Source: Castor canadensis
Lineage: Eukaryota; Chordata; Mammalia; Rodentia; Castoridae
Direction: 5' to 3'
DNA length: 64,000 nucleotides
Assembly: GCF_047511655.1 (NCBI RefSeq)
Contig: NC_133398.1
Span: 39,809,638-39,873,637, forward strand
This document shows positions 22,600 to 31,920 of the stretch, piece by piece. The notes beneath the pieces were generated by a model that saw nothing but the letters and a program-made list of their open reading frames with translations, was not told the DNA's origin and did no database searches. The translations under genes and the position numbers were made by a program. Positions within the stretch are counted from its first letter, which is position 1, and each line of letters opens with the position of its first letter.

Positions 22600-25500
22600 G
22601 GCTGGCCCCTTTTGAGGATTATGAGGAGGACTAGGATGGACTGGGCTCCATTCTACTGGGCCCCCAGGATCCTATGGTCCAAATGAAGAAAGGGGGCCAT
22701 CCCATTGACCTACTGGGCACTGGCATGACCTACTTGGTTATAATCCAACCTGTGGGCCCACTCTCACAGAGACATGTGACCATTGTTGGGGCTGCAGGAG
22801 ATTAGACTTGCTACCCCTTCCTAGTATCCAGAAAATGCAATCTTGGGAAGCATGAAATAAGGCATGAGTTACTCCACCTTCCTGATTGCCCTGTGGCCTT
22901 AATGGGCAGAGACTTGTGCAAACTAAGGGCACAGATAACTTTTGACTCTGATGGCATGGCAGCCTTAAAGCTGAGAGTGCCTGAAGCCAAGATTCTAACT
23001 CTGTGGTTGTGCAGGAGGAGGAATGGTGACTCTGTGCCTCTAAGAAAGAGATTCTTGAGATGCCTGAGCTTCCCTTTAAGATTCCAGAAGTATGGGCTGA
23101 GGAAGTATGTTCCAGACTGGCTTGGAACATACCTCCAGTGGTGGTAGAATTAAAGCTGGGAGCCATTCCTGTTAGCCAAAGGCAATACTACATTCCTCAC
23201 AAGGTCCAAATTGGGATCCAAAAGCATCTTGACAGACTCCTAAAGTATGGGATTCTTTGACCTTGTCAGTCTCCCTAGAACACCCCCTTGCTTCCTGTCC
23301 AAAAATCAGGGACTGAAGTCTTTAGGCCAGTCCAGGACCTCTGTGCAGTCAACTCAGCAACTGTCACTTTACACCCTATAGTCCCAAACCCATACATGCT
23401 TTTGGGTCTTATCCCAGCTGAAGCTAAGTTCTTTACCTGCCTGGACAGTAAGGACACATTTTTCTGCATCTACCTGGCTCCACAGAGCCAACCCATCTTT
23501 GCTTTCCAATGGGAAAGTCCTAGTACAGGAGAGAAGGGACAATTGACTTGGACTTTGTTGCCACACGGCTTCAAAAACTCTCCCACTATCTTTGGGACTG
23601 CTCTGGTGTCCAACCTAAAGACTTCCTTAGCTGACCAGTGTGGCTGCAAACTCCTCCAGTATGTAGATGACCTTCTGTTGGCTGGACCAACTTAGGAGTA
23701 TTGTATGGAAGAAACTCGCCTCCTTCTCTCCCTTTTGTGGAAGGCAGGATATAATATTTCCTGAAAGAAAGCCCAGATTTTCCAGGATGTTGTCAAATAC
23801 CTCGGATTTCACCTGTCACAAGGACAATGTAGACTGGGCCCCAAGAGAAAACAGGCCATCTGTTCCATTCTGGCCCCAAAGACCCATTGACAGATTAGAG
23901 AATTTCTAGGAGCAGCAGGTTTCTGCCAGATCTGGATCCCCAATTACTCTCTCTTGGCAAAACCCTTTTATGAAGCCACAAAAGGGTGAGAACAGGAACC
24001 CATGATATGGGGAGAGGAACAAGAAAAGGCCTTTAAAGAAATTAAGAGGGCACTCACAAACACCCCTGCTCTAGGCTTGCCAGATGTGATGAAGCCCTTC
24101 TTCCTCTATGTACATAAGAGACTGGGACAGCTGTAAGAGTCTTGACCCACTACTAGGTTCCTGGCACCAGCTGGTGGCCTATTTATCAAAGCAACTTGAT
24201 GCATTTTCCTGAAACTGGCCACCCTGCCTGTGTGCCTTGGCAGTCAGTGCTGTCCTTAGTGGCTGAAGCAGATAAACTTACTTTGGGACAAGGACTCACA
24301 GTCTGAGTTCCCCAATCTTTTTTTTTTTAAATTTCTTTTATTCATATGTGCACACAATGTTTGGGTCATTTCTCCCCCCTCCCCCTCACCCCCTCCCTTT
24401 CTGTCTGCCTCCTTCCTCTCTTCTTCATGGCTGCATAAAATTCCATTGTGTATAAACACCACTTTTTCTTAATCCATTCGTCAGTAGTGGAGCATCTTGG
24501 CTGTTTCCATAACTTGGCTATTGTGAATAGTGCTGCAATAAACATGGGTGTGCAAGTGCCTCTGGAGTAACCTGTGTCACATTCTTTTGGGTATATCCCC
24601 AAATTCCCACTCTGTTTTGACTGTTATGGAATATAAAGGAAATTATTGGCTGACAAACTCCTGAATGGTCAGATATCAAAGCATGTTATGTGAAAACTCA
24701 CGTATCCAGCTAGAGGTTGTTAGGACTCTAAACCTGGCTATCCTATTGCCGGTTGATTCAGGTGGTCTGGAGCATGACTGTTCAGAGGTTGTAGAAGAGG
24801 TGTTTTCTAACTGGCTGGACTTGACTGATCAGCCCATCAGTCATCTGGACATTGAGTATTTCACAGATGGCAGCGGCTTTGTCCAGGATGGCACATGTTT
24901 TGCTGGATATGCAATAGTGACTCTATGCTGTCACTGAAGCATGGCCACTGCCAGTTGGGACCTCTACACAAAAAGCTCAGCTCACCGCTCTTATGCAGGT
25001 GCTCCAGCTTGCTGCAGGAGTGAGGGTAAACATCTATATGGACTCTAAATATGGCTTTACTACCATTCATGTACATAGAGTCCTATATAAAGAAAGGGGG
25101 CTCATTAACTCAGGAGAAAAAAATGTTAAGTATGGATAAGAAATTTTGGAATTGCTAGAAGCTGTATGGGCCCCTAAGCGAGTAGTGGTCATGGACTGCT
25201 GAGTGCACCATAAGGGGGAGACAACAGCTTTTTGGGGATACTGAAAAGCTTATAGGAAGCCAAGCAAGCAGCCCTCACAGGAGGACAAACCTCAGCATCA
25301 CTGACAGCTGCTTTGTTCCCATGCCCTTTATCTGAATGGGATCCACTGTACACACCACGAGAACAGGCTTGGTTTAAGACTGAGGGGGCAATTTTCTATT
25401 GGGTGGATGGTGGAAGTTTGCTGGCAGCTATATTGCAATTCCAGAATTGCTAGCTCCCACATTTATCAAGTAGTTCCGTGAAGGAACTCACTCAGTGCGA

Positions 25501-26440
25501 ACAGCCCTTGAGACCACTTTTGCCCAGTATTTTTGTGTCCCCAAGCTCTCTAGCATAAGTAAAACAATATGTGAAAGGTGCAGTCTGTGTGCCAAAAACA
25601 ATCCCTGACAAGGGCCAAGAGCACCACCCCAAGTGCAAAGTGTTGGGGGAACTCCTTTTGAAAACCTGATTGTGGACTTTACTGAGATGCCACAAGCCAG
25701 AGGATGTAAATATTTGATTGTGTTTGTCTGCATCTTCTCAGGATGGGTGGAAGCCTTCCCTACTCAGACTAAGAAAGCCTGGGAAGTGGCCAGGTGCCTG
25801 TTAAAGGAAATCATCCCTTGATTCAGAATAGCTATGTCTATTGGATCAGACAATAGGCTGGCCTTCATGGCTGAGGTAGTACAGTTGGCAGCTAAGGGCT
25901 TAGGAATGACTTGGAAGCTACACATGGCTTACCACTCCAGAGTTCAGGGAAAGTAGAATGTATGAACAGGACTCTAAAATTGCAATTGGGGTAACTATGC
26001 TAGGAAACCCACCTACAATGGGATCAGTTACTGCCCATAGCCTTGCTCAGGATCAGGTCCAGCCCCACCAAATGGATGGGTCTCTCATCTTTTGAAATTC
26101 TTTTTGGGCACCCACACCCTTTAGTTAAGGGCCTATGAGGGGACTTTTTTTTTTTTTGAGATGGAAGACAGAAGATGCAGGCCTTTGGGTTGACTCTCTT
26201 GAAAATCAATGACTGGGTAAGAGAGAGACTCCCCATTCGCCTGACAACTCACACACACCCTTATAAACCAGGGGATGCTGTTTGGGCAAAGGAATGGAAT
26301 GTTCAACTGCTAAAGCCCCACTGGAGGGGCCCTTTTGCTGTTGTTTTAAAAATTGCACTGCAGTTAAGGTAGCAAAAATTGTTCCTTGGATCCACCACAG
26401 CTGAGTGAAGGCAGCTTCCCTTGAATGGGAGTGCATCCTT
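22600..26440 (+). pseudogene. pol: ERV-P pol remnant (PR, RT, RNase H, IN)
   Basis: Protease remnant at about 22680-22800 where the DTGA-type site reads Gly-Thr-Gly-Met. RT follows: 'LMGRDL' at 22896, then fingers and palm at 23288-23695 with YVDD intact at 23660-23671. RNase H motif 'FTDGSGF' lies near 24860. Integrase core 'VDFTEM' and '[10 protein letters not shown]' lie near 25670-25770, with 'GSDN' near 25843. The C-terminal domain is legible near 26175-26370. Stops and frameshifts occur throughout and an L1 splits the RT/RNase H junction. The YVDD and several integrase residues survive although the frame does not. Confidence 0.85.
24316..24595 (-). mobile_element. Antisense LINE-1 with internal deletion in ERV-P pol
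   Basis: Poly(T) at the left, then the 3' terminal UTR and C/T-rich tract, then directly ORF2 C-terminal sequence ('[10 protein letters not shown]' on the minus strand). Most of the 3' UTR seen in other copies is missing. Short direct repeat tccccaa at 24309-24315 and 24596-24602 fits a target duplication. The insertion interrupts ERV-P pol. Confidence 0.8.
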
Positions 26441-26595
26441 GACCCTCACCATGCAAGATCACCCTCTGGAATGCCCGCACCCTTCCCTGGCAGGATCCTG
26501 CTTCTCAGGAGAAAACAGGAGACCACAGTCAAGATGTCAGTCCTGCTCTAGTCACTCTGGAAGCTGACTAGCTTTAGGAGTCTCCCATCTCACTT

Positions 26596-27157
26596 TTGAG
26601 GATGAATCCCTTCTGTGTTTTCTTGCTAATCTTGGTCAGCTCTTTACCTGGGGACCCCTTGGCCTTGGACTGTGACTCATGTATGTGCATTACACGAGTA
26701 GGAAATGTTTTTAACCAAAACTCTCGTTTTTCCATACTTACTATTCTTGTGCAGGCACAGTTGTTGGGTCATACATCTACAACCATAAGACCTACTCATT
26801 GTGCTCCCATGATAGTCAGTATATCTGTTTTAACCCTATTGCCCTCGGGAGCAATGGCTAGAGGTTCCAAGCTTCACTAGCACTGGGGAGCTTATTAGTC
26901 AGACACAGGCTTACAACCCCAAAAGGCCAATATCTATGTACTTTGATGTGTGCACCATAATAGCTAAAAACTCTATCAACCTCAGGGTATTGGAAACACC
27001 TGCAGAGGCCTAGCCAGGGAGAAAACTTACATGTCAAATGACAAGTGTATTTGCCAGGAAGACAGCTGCTCATGTAATGATGCTGTGAAAATATAAACCC
27101 CCAGATCAAGATGAAGCTCTTTGACCTGGAAGAGGGTCTGAGCATCAAAGGGGGGAA
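26596..27157 (+). pseudogene. env: ERV-P env remnant (largely deleted)
   Basis: A 94-codon frame at 26596-26880 begins with a signal-peptide-like 'FCVFLLILVSSLPG' and is Cys-containing afterwards, as expected of an SU start. The polypurine tract and 3' LTR begin only 280 bp later. No CXXC, furin site, fusion peptide or TM can be read, so about 1.3 kb or more of env is missing. The polypurine-type 'aaaggggggaa' at 27147-27157 directly precedes the LTR. Confidence 0.6.
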
Positions 27158-27517
27158 TGCGGCAGGAAGGCAGGTGGGGGAAGGGAGATAATGAGAGACA
27201 ATGAGGGAATTAATGAGAGATAATGAGTGCAACAGTAAAACAAAATTGAGGAATGTCAAGTAGCACCTGGGGTGAGACCAGTGCAGGGTCACCTTGCCCC
27301 AGAGGTTAAATAGCCAATGAAATAATATATGACCATGTGTGAGATATGCTGTACCCGCATTTCTGTAACCTGCTCTCAATGATATATAAAGAAGGCCCCC
27401 TTTGTTCTTGGGGCTCAGCCTTTGGACTCGAGTCCACGGAGTCACTGCTGGCCTGCTTAATAAACTTGCTTCCTGAAAGCTTTGGTGCCTCATCTTTTTC
27501 TGAGCTGTTCTACAACA
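27158..27517 (+). repeat. ERV-P 3' LTR
   Basis: 360 bp, TGCGGC...CTACAACA, preceded by a polypurine tract. TATA-like 'gatatataaag' near 27381-27391 and 'taataaacttgc' near 27459. The outer flank aggg (27518-27521) repeats 17977-17980. Confidence 0.9.
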
Positions 27518-28016
27518 AGGGGGAAGAGGAATGTCTATGCAGTCCTGAATGCCTTTTATCCATAACAATTCACAATTGCTTCCCCATAGGAAGCAATAGG
27601 CTGCATTTCTTTCCCCTTTTTTAATATAATGTCTTGCATTTTAGTTTTAAAGGCTTGTCTAAATTTAGGATTACTAGAGCTAGGGCAAATACCAGAAAAC
27701 CTTTAAGCTTTGAGAAGCTTTTTGTTATTGTACAGTTTACTCCAGGTATTTATAAATCAGATCCTGGGTTGCCTCATACAGGGGTTTTGTTATTACCTAG
27801 CAGGAATAACAAAGCCAGGAATCCAAATCCTACAGGATCTAGCATTTACAGATAAGTAAAGCTAATTATCATTGTTAGTCTAGGTGGCCCTAATTTTAAG
27901 GCCTATCTTTTTAGGGACAAGAATTAGTTATCCAGAATTACAATGTGGTTAATAGTTTACCTTTAGTTGGGAGAACTATGCCTTTTTGTGCAGAGGCCTA
28001 GTATTTTGTAGACCCC

Positions 28017-28586
28017 CCAATTTTTTTTTTTTTATTTTTTAAAATTTTTTTATTTTTTATTTTTTTTTTCATTTTTCTTTTATTATTCATATGTGCATAC
28101 AAGGCTTGGTTTATTTCTCCCCCCTGCCCCCACCCCCTCCCTTACCACCCACTCCACCCCCTCCCGCTCCCCCCCCTCAATACCCAGCAGAAACTATTTT
28201 GCCCTTATCTCTAATTTTGTTGTAGAGAGAGTATAAGCAATAATAGGAAGGAACAAGGGGTTTTGCTGGTTGAGATAAGGATAGCTATACAGGGCATTGA
28301 CTCACATTGATTTCCTGTGCGTGGGTGTTACCTTCTAGGTTAATTCTTTTTAATCTAACCTTTTCTCTAGTTCCTGGTCCCCTTTTCCTATTGGCCTCAG
28401 TTGCTTTAAGGTATCTGCTTTATTTTCTCTGCATTAAGGGCAACAAATGCTAGCTAGTTTTTTAGGTGTCTTACCTATCCTCACCCCTCCCTTGTGTGCT
28501 CTCGCTTTTATCATGTGCTCATAGTCCAATCCCCTTGTTGTGTTTGCCCTTGATCTAATGTCCACATATGAGGGAGAACATACAAT
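28017..28586 (-). mobile_element. 5'-truncated LINE-1 3' end in ERV-R pol
   Basis: 570 bp with poly(T) at the left (A-tail on the minus strand), a C-rich tract at 28110-28175 and the same 3' UTR as at 20444-20982. Bounded by a 13-bp duplication, ttttgtagacccc, at 28004-28016 and 28587-28599. Confidence 0.9.
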
Positions 28587-28904
28587 TTTTGTAGACCCCA
28601 AAATTTAAGATCATCTGCATACTGTAGTAAGATTCCAGTTTGAAAAAGACCTTAAAACAAATTTAAAATATGATATACTACATTGAGTTATAGAGAACAA
28701 AGTTTCATTAGTCTTCAACATTAAAATTAATGTTATCCTTTGCAAAAAATAAAACAAAAAAATTGATGTATCGTGATGAAATAGATTTAATTTTTAAGAA
28801 TAAAACCTCTAATTAAATTGTCTATATAAAACACATAAGGACCCATTTTTTTTAACCTCTTGGCTGTACTTTGGAAGGGCTGGCAGGAGTGACTCAATTT
28901 TGCT

Positions 28905-29037
28905 GTTACTATAAATACAGGATCTCATATAGTTTAGGTAGGCCTGAAACTCCCTATGTAGCCCAGGTTAGCCTCAATGCATGATCCTCCTGTTTTAGCC
29001 AATCACTGTGATTACAGGCATGCACAACCATGCCCAG
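28905..29037 (-). mobile_element. B1-like SINE
   Basis: Reverse-oriented 7SL-type monomer: 'ctatgtagcccaggttagcc' and 'gtgattacaggcatgcac'. Diverged; ends not exact. Confidence 0.75.
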
Positions 29038-29102
29038 CATGTCTTTATTTTGACAACTTTCCCCTGTTTCTTAACAGTTTCCTCCAGAAGATATCCATTG
29101 AC

Positions 29103-29764
29103 TGTTGGGGTACTTTAACTTGCAGCCCACCTAGCCTAAAAATCAGCTATAACTGGCATGACCCTTGGGTAACCTCGTGAAGAGGAAGATAGCCTTGAAA
29201 CAGGGTTGTAAAACATGGTAAACTGTCAATTAAAAGCTGTAACCTCGGACAGAGCTGTGAGGAATTGCCCATTAGAGCCATGCAAAAGTTTGGGACTGAG
29301 ATGAAAGGCACCATGCAGAGATAAGCACCCATTCCTGCCTTTCTTTGTCTCCACTTGTAAATAAACTTTCCAAAACAGGACTCCCCTGCTGTTCTTATCT
29401 AAACCTTAGGTTTCTATTCCACTACTAGCCCCTAATTTATGGGAGAACACATTCCTTGTAACCTGGTAAGTAAACCTCTGGTGTTTCTCCAGTTCCCAAT
29501 AAATAATCTTACCCCACCACCAGGATGTGGGCAAGATCAGGAAAATGTGACCCCAGAGGCATGAGGAATTCCTATGTGACAATGATTGATGCTTTAAAGG
29601 GTATAAGACCTGCTTAAACTTTGCATTCAGGTCCTTGTTGAAACCTGCTGCGTCAGGCGGATGCTCGGACCCTAGCTAGCTAGAAAATAAACCTCGCCTT
29701 GTGACTTCCTTTGTCTTGAGTGTCCTTTGTCTTCTCAGAAGGTGGCTGGCCTTGTACCCTAACA
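29103..29764 (+). repeat. ERV-T 5' LTR
   Basis: TGTTGGGG...CCTAACA. Contains 'gggtataagacc' as a TATA-type box (about 29599-29610) and 'gaaaataaacctc' as polyadenylation signal (about 29682). Two further aataaa-like sites lie upstream (29351, 29500). Relative to the 3' LTR most differences are C/T or G/A transitions, several at CpG. Confidence 0.95.
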
Positions 29765-29766
29765 GC

Positions 29767-29784
29767 TGGAGGCCCCAGCGAGAT
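29767..29784 (+). promoter_or_regulatory. ERV-T primer-binding site (tRNA-Thr)
   Basis: TGGAGGCCCCAGCGAGAT begins two bases after the LTR. It appears fully complementary (18 of 18) to the 3' end of tRNA-Thr(TGT) including CCA, as I recall that tRNA. Confidence 0.85.
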
Positions 29785-30109
29785 TGGCCCCTCCCCGAGA
29801 GGAACAAATGGCCTCCGATACCGAGGTTTAATTGGGAAAGACCGCGGAAGGAGGATTGGCCACCTCCGTTTGGAGGGACCTGGGGTCCCCATCTGAATTT
29901 GGTTGAGAATTCTCATTGAGTGGAAGGAAGGGGTTACAGCCTTGGAGGCTTCACTATTGGAAGTCGTGGGAAACGTCCCCAACAGTCAGGAACCGCACTG
30001 GCGTCCTCAGTGGGTGCCGTTTGGGCGGTCTTTGGGTAAGGATCCTGAATCTGGTGTGAATGGAAGTGTGCCTGTGAGAGTAGTCTGGTTGACCGGCCAG
30101 TACTTGTGT

Positions 30110-30199
30110 ATGTTGGAGAGTCCTGTGCGAATTTGTTTGTCTGCTGGAATTGTCTCTTTTGTTCTTTGCTGTCTCCTCTGTCCATCTCTCCTGATCATC
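30110..30199 (+). other. Glyco-Gag-like N-terminal extension of ERV-T gag
   Basis: The gag frame is open upstream of the gag ATG as far as 29897, where an in-frame stop lies just before. An in-frame ATG at 30110 precedes the gag ATG by 30 codons; non-ATG starts further up are also possible. The added segment contains a strongly hydrophobic run ('GIVSFVLCCLLCPSLLII') directly before Gag Met1. In murine leukaemia viruses an upstream start yields a membrane-inserted glycosylated Gag; this looks like an equivalent design. That is inference from layout only. Confidence 0.55.
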
Positions 30200-31920
30200 A
30201 TGGGACAGGCCCAGGTAACTCCTAAGACCCTTCTTCTGAGTCATTTTTCAGAAATCCGTGCTAAGGGACACAATTATGGCATGGAAATTAAGAAAGGTAA
30301 GTTTGATGCCCTTTGTTCAGTGGAATGGCCAACCTTTAATGTAGGCTGGCCTCCTCAGGGTACCTTCTCCTTGGAGACAATTAAGAAGGTCCGTGATGTC
30401 ATTAATAAACCTGGTCTCCATGGCCACCCTGATCAATATCCCTACATCCTTATGTGGCAGACTTTAGTAGAGGACCCTCCTTCCTGGTTGCAGCCGTTTA
30501 TCCATGAGGCACCTACAGACCGGCCCATGATACTGGCCATGTTGGGGAATGCCCCCACTCCTGTTAATTCCCCTAAGAAGCCTATTCTGCAGGAAGAACT
30601 GACTTCCCATCCATCCTTGATAGACTTAGATTTTGAGGCAAGCCCCCTGCTGTATGCTGCTGCTGCGCCACTCCAGTCAGAGGCAGCTGCACTTCTTGAA
30701 CCTCCCCATTCATCAGCCTCCTCGTCTGCACCCCCCACCCCGGTCTCCGGACCAGCGAGGGGACTCAGACTCCGTAGGCAGCGAGAAGAAATTCTGGAGG
30801 AGGAGCCCTTCTCCATGTCCACCCCCTCACCATCCTCCCGGTGTGGGCTCTGGGCAGTGCTGGTCCCGATGGGGGATGCATCTATCAGTATTGGCCCTTT
30901 TCAAGTAGTGACCTGTACAACTGGAAAGCCCAGAATCCTCCTTTTTCTGAGGATCCTACAGGCCTGACCGATTTGTTCGAGTCCATTTTACATACTCACA
31001 GTCCTACATGGGATGACTGTCACCAGCTCCTTAAGACTCTATTCACCACTGAGGAACGGGAGTGGATTCTCACTGAAGCCAGAAAGAATGTCCCCAGTGA
31101 CAACGGACGACCAACTACCCTGCCAAACCTGATTGATGACTGTTTTCCCTTAAACAGACCTGATTGGGACTATGGGAATGCAGAAGGTAGGGAGTGTCTC
31201 CGGGTCTACTGCCAGACTCTTATGGCAGGGACTATGGGAATGCAGAAGGTAGGGAGTGTCTCCGGGTCTACTGCCAGACTCTTATGCCACTCTGGGTGGC
31301 AGCTCACTGCCCTACCAATCTGGCTAAGGTAAAGACAATAGTGCAGGGGGAGAATGAAAGCCCGGCTGCATTCCTTGAGTGCCTTTACGATGCATACAGA
31401 CAGTATACCCCTAGATCCACTAGAGGAGGTGAATCAGTCAGCAGTGATAATGTCCTTCATAAATCAGGCTGCCCCCAATATTAGTAAGAAACTATATAAG
31501 CAGGAAGGACTTGGGGAAATGACTATCCGGGATCTGATGAAAGTAGCCAAAAAAGTTTTTAACACATGAGAAACCCTGGAAGAGTGAGAGGATAGAATCA
31601 GGAAAGAAAATCAGGAACTACAAGAAAGGATTCGGAGGGAGGACAGGGAACACCAGAGTAAGGAAAACAAGAAACAGCAGAAGGAAATGGCTAAAATATT
31701 GCTAGCAGGGGTCCAAGGTTTGGCTGGACTGGGCTCTGGAGGGACTGGCCCCCCTCATCCCCGAAGAGATTAGTCCCAGTTAGGCCAGGGACAGTGTGTC
31801 TATTGTAAGGAATATGAACACTGGAAGAGAGAATGTCCCAAGCTCCAGGGTTGCTTGAGGCCAAATAGCAGGCCCAACAATGACACCTGGGTCCTGTTAA
31901 CTGAAATGGACAATGACTAG
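30200..31920 (+). pseudogene. gag: ERV-T gag
   Basis: The gag ATG at 30200 follows 'atcatc' and is followed by Gly2 (myristoylation). Matrix: 'EWPTFNVGWP' at about residue 42. A Pro/Ser-rich region follows (residues about 140-210). Capsid in another frame from about 30.84 kb: '[13 protein letters not shown]', then the conserved capsid C-terminal part to 31569. Nucleocapsid zinc knuckle C-x2-C-x4-H-x4-C at 31795-31836. Breaks: a frameshift near 30.8 kb, a 62-bp tandem duplication at 31166-31289, TGA at 31567-31569, TAG at 31771-31773. The frame ends at TAG 31918-31920, the position of the gamma-type gag-pol readthrough stop. It cannot make Gag. Confidence 0.92.
31166..31289 (+). repeat. 62-bp tandem duplication in ERV-T gag
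   Basis: The segment starting 'gggactatgggaatgcagaa' occurs at 31166 and again at 31228, identical over about 59 bp; the two copies end at 'cttatg' (31224 and 31286). The period is 62, not a multiple of three, so it shifts the capsid frame. The lack of differences indicates a recent event. Confidence 0.95.

Larger units (their letters stand above)
17981..27517 (+). mobile_element. ERV-P: decayed gammaretrovirus-like provirus
   Basis: Sense-strand provirus inserted into ERV-R. LTRs are at 17981-18368 and 27158-27517, with flanking aggg at 17977-17980 and 27518-27521. The internal order is PBS, gag, pol, then a very short env. Gag matrix and nucleocapsid, RT (YVDD), RNase H and integrase can be recognised, but stops and frameshifts are frequent. 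It has gained a 5'-truncated L1 in gag, an antisense class II LTR-like segment after nucleocapsid and an antisense L1 in pol. Env is reduced to about 0.5 kb, so most of it is deleted. Confidence 0.9.
27522..29097 (-). pseudogene. pol: ERV-R pol remnant (RT) with L1 and B1 insertions
   Basis: Middle part of ERV-R, exposed between ERV-P and ERV-T. On the minus strand the RT active site Tyr-Ala-Asp-Asp is read at 28610-28621, followed by Leu. No long frame remains. An antisense L1 (28017-28586) sits a few bases from this motif, and a B1-like SINE lies at about 28905-29037. RT would copy the viral RNA; this copy is dead. Confidence 0.65.

Noticed and set aside
22738-23166. 142-codon minus-strand open frame
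   Set aside because: Opposite-strand shadow of ERV-P protease/RT.
26858-27568. 236-codon minus-strand open frame across the ERV-P 3' LTR
   Set aside because: It spans the polypurine tract and LTR in antisense; long only by chance.
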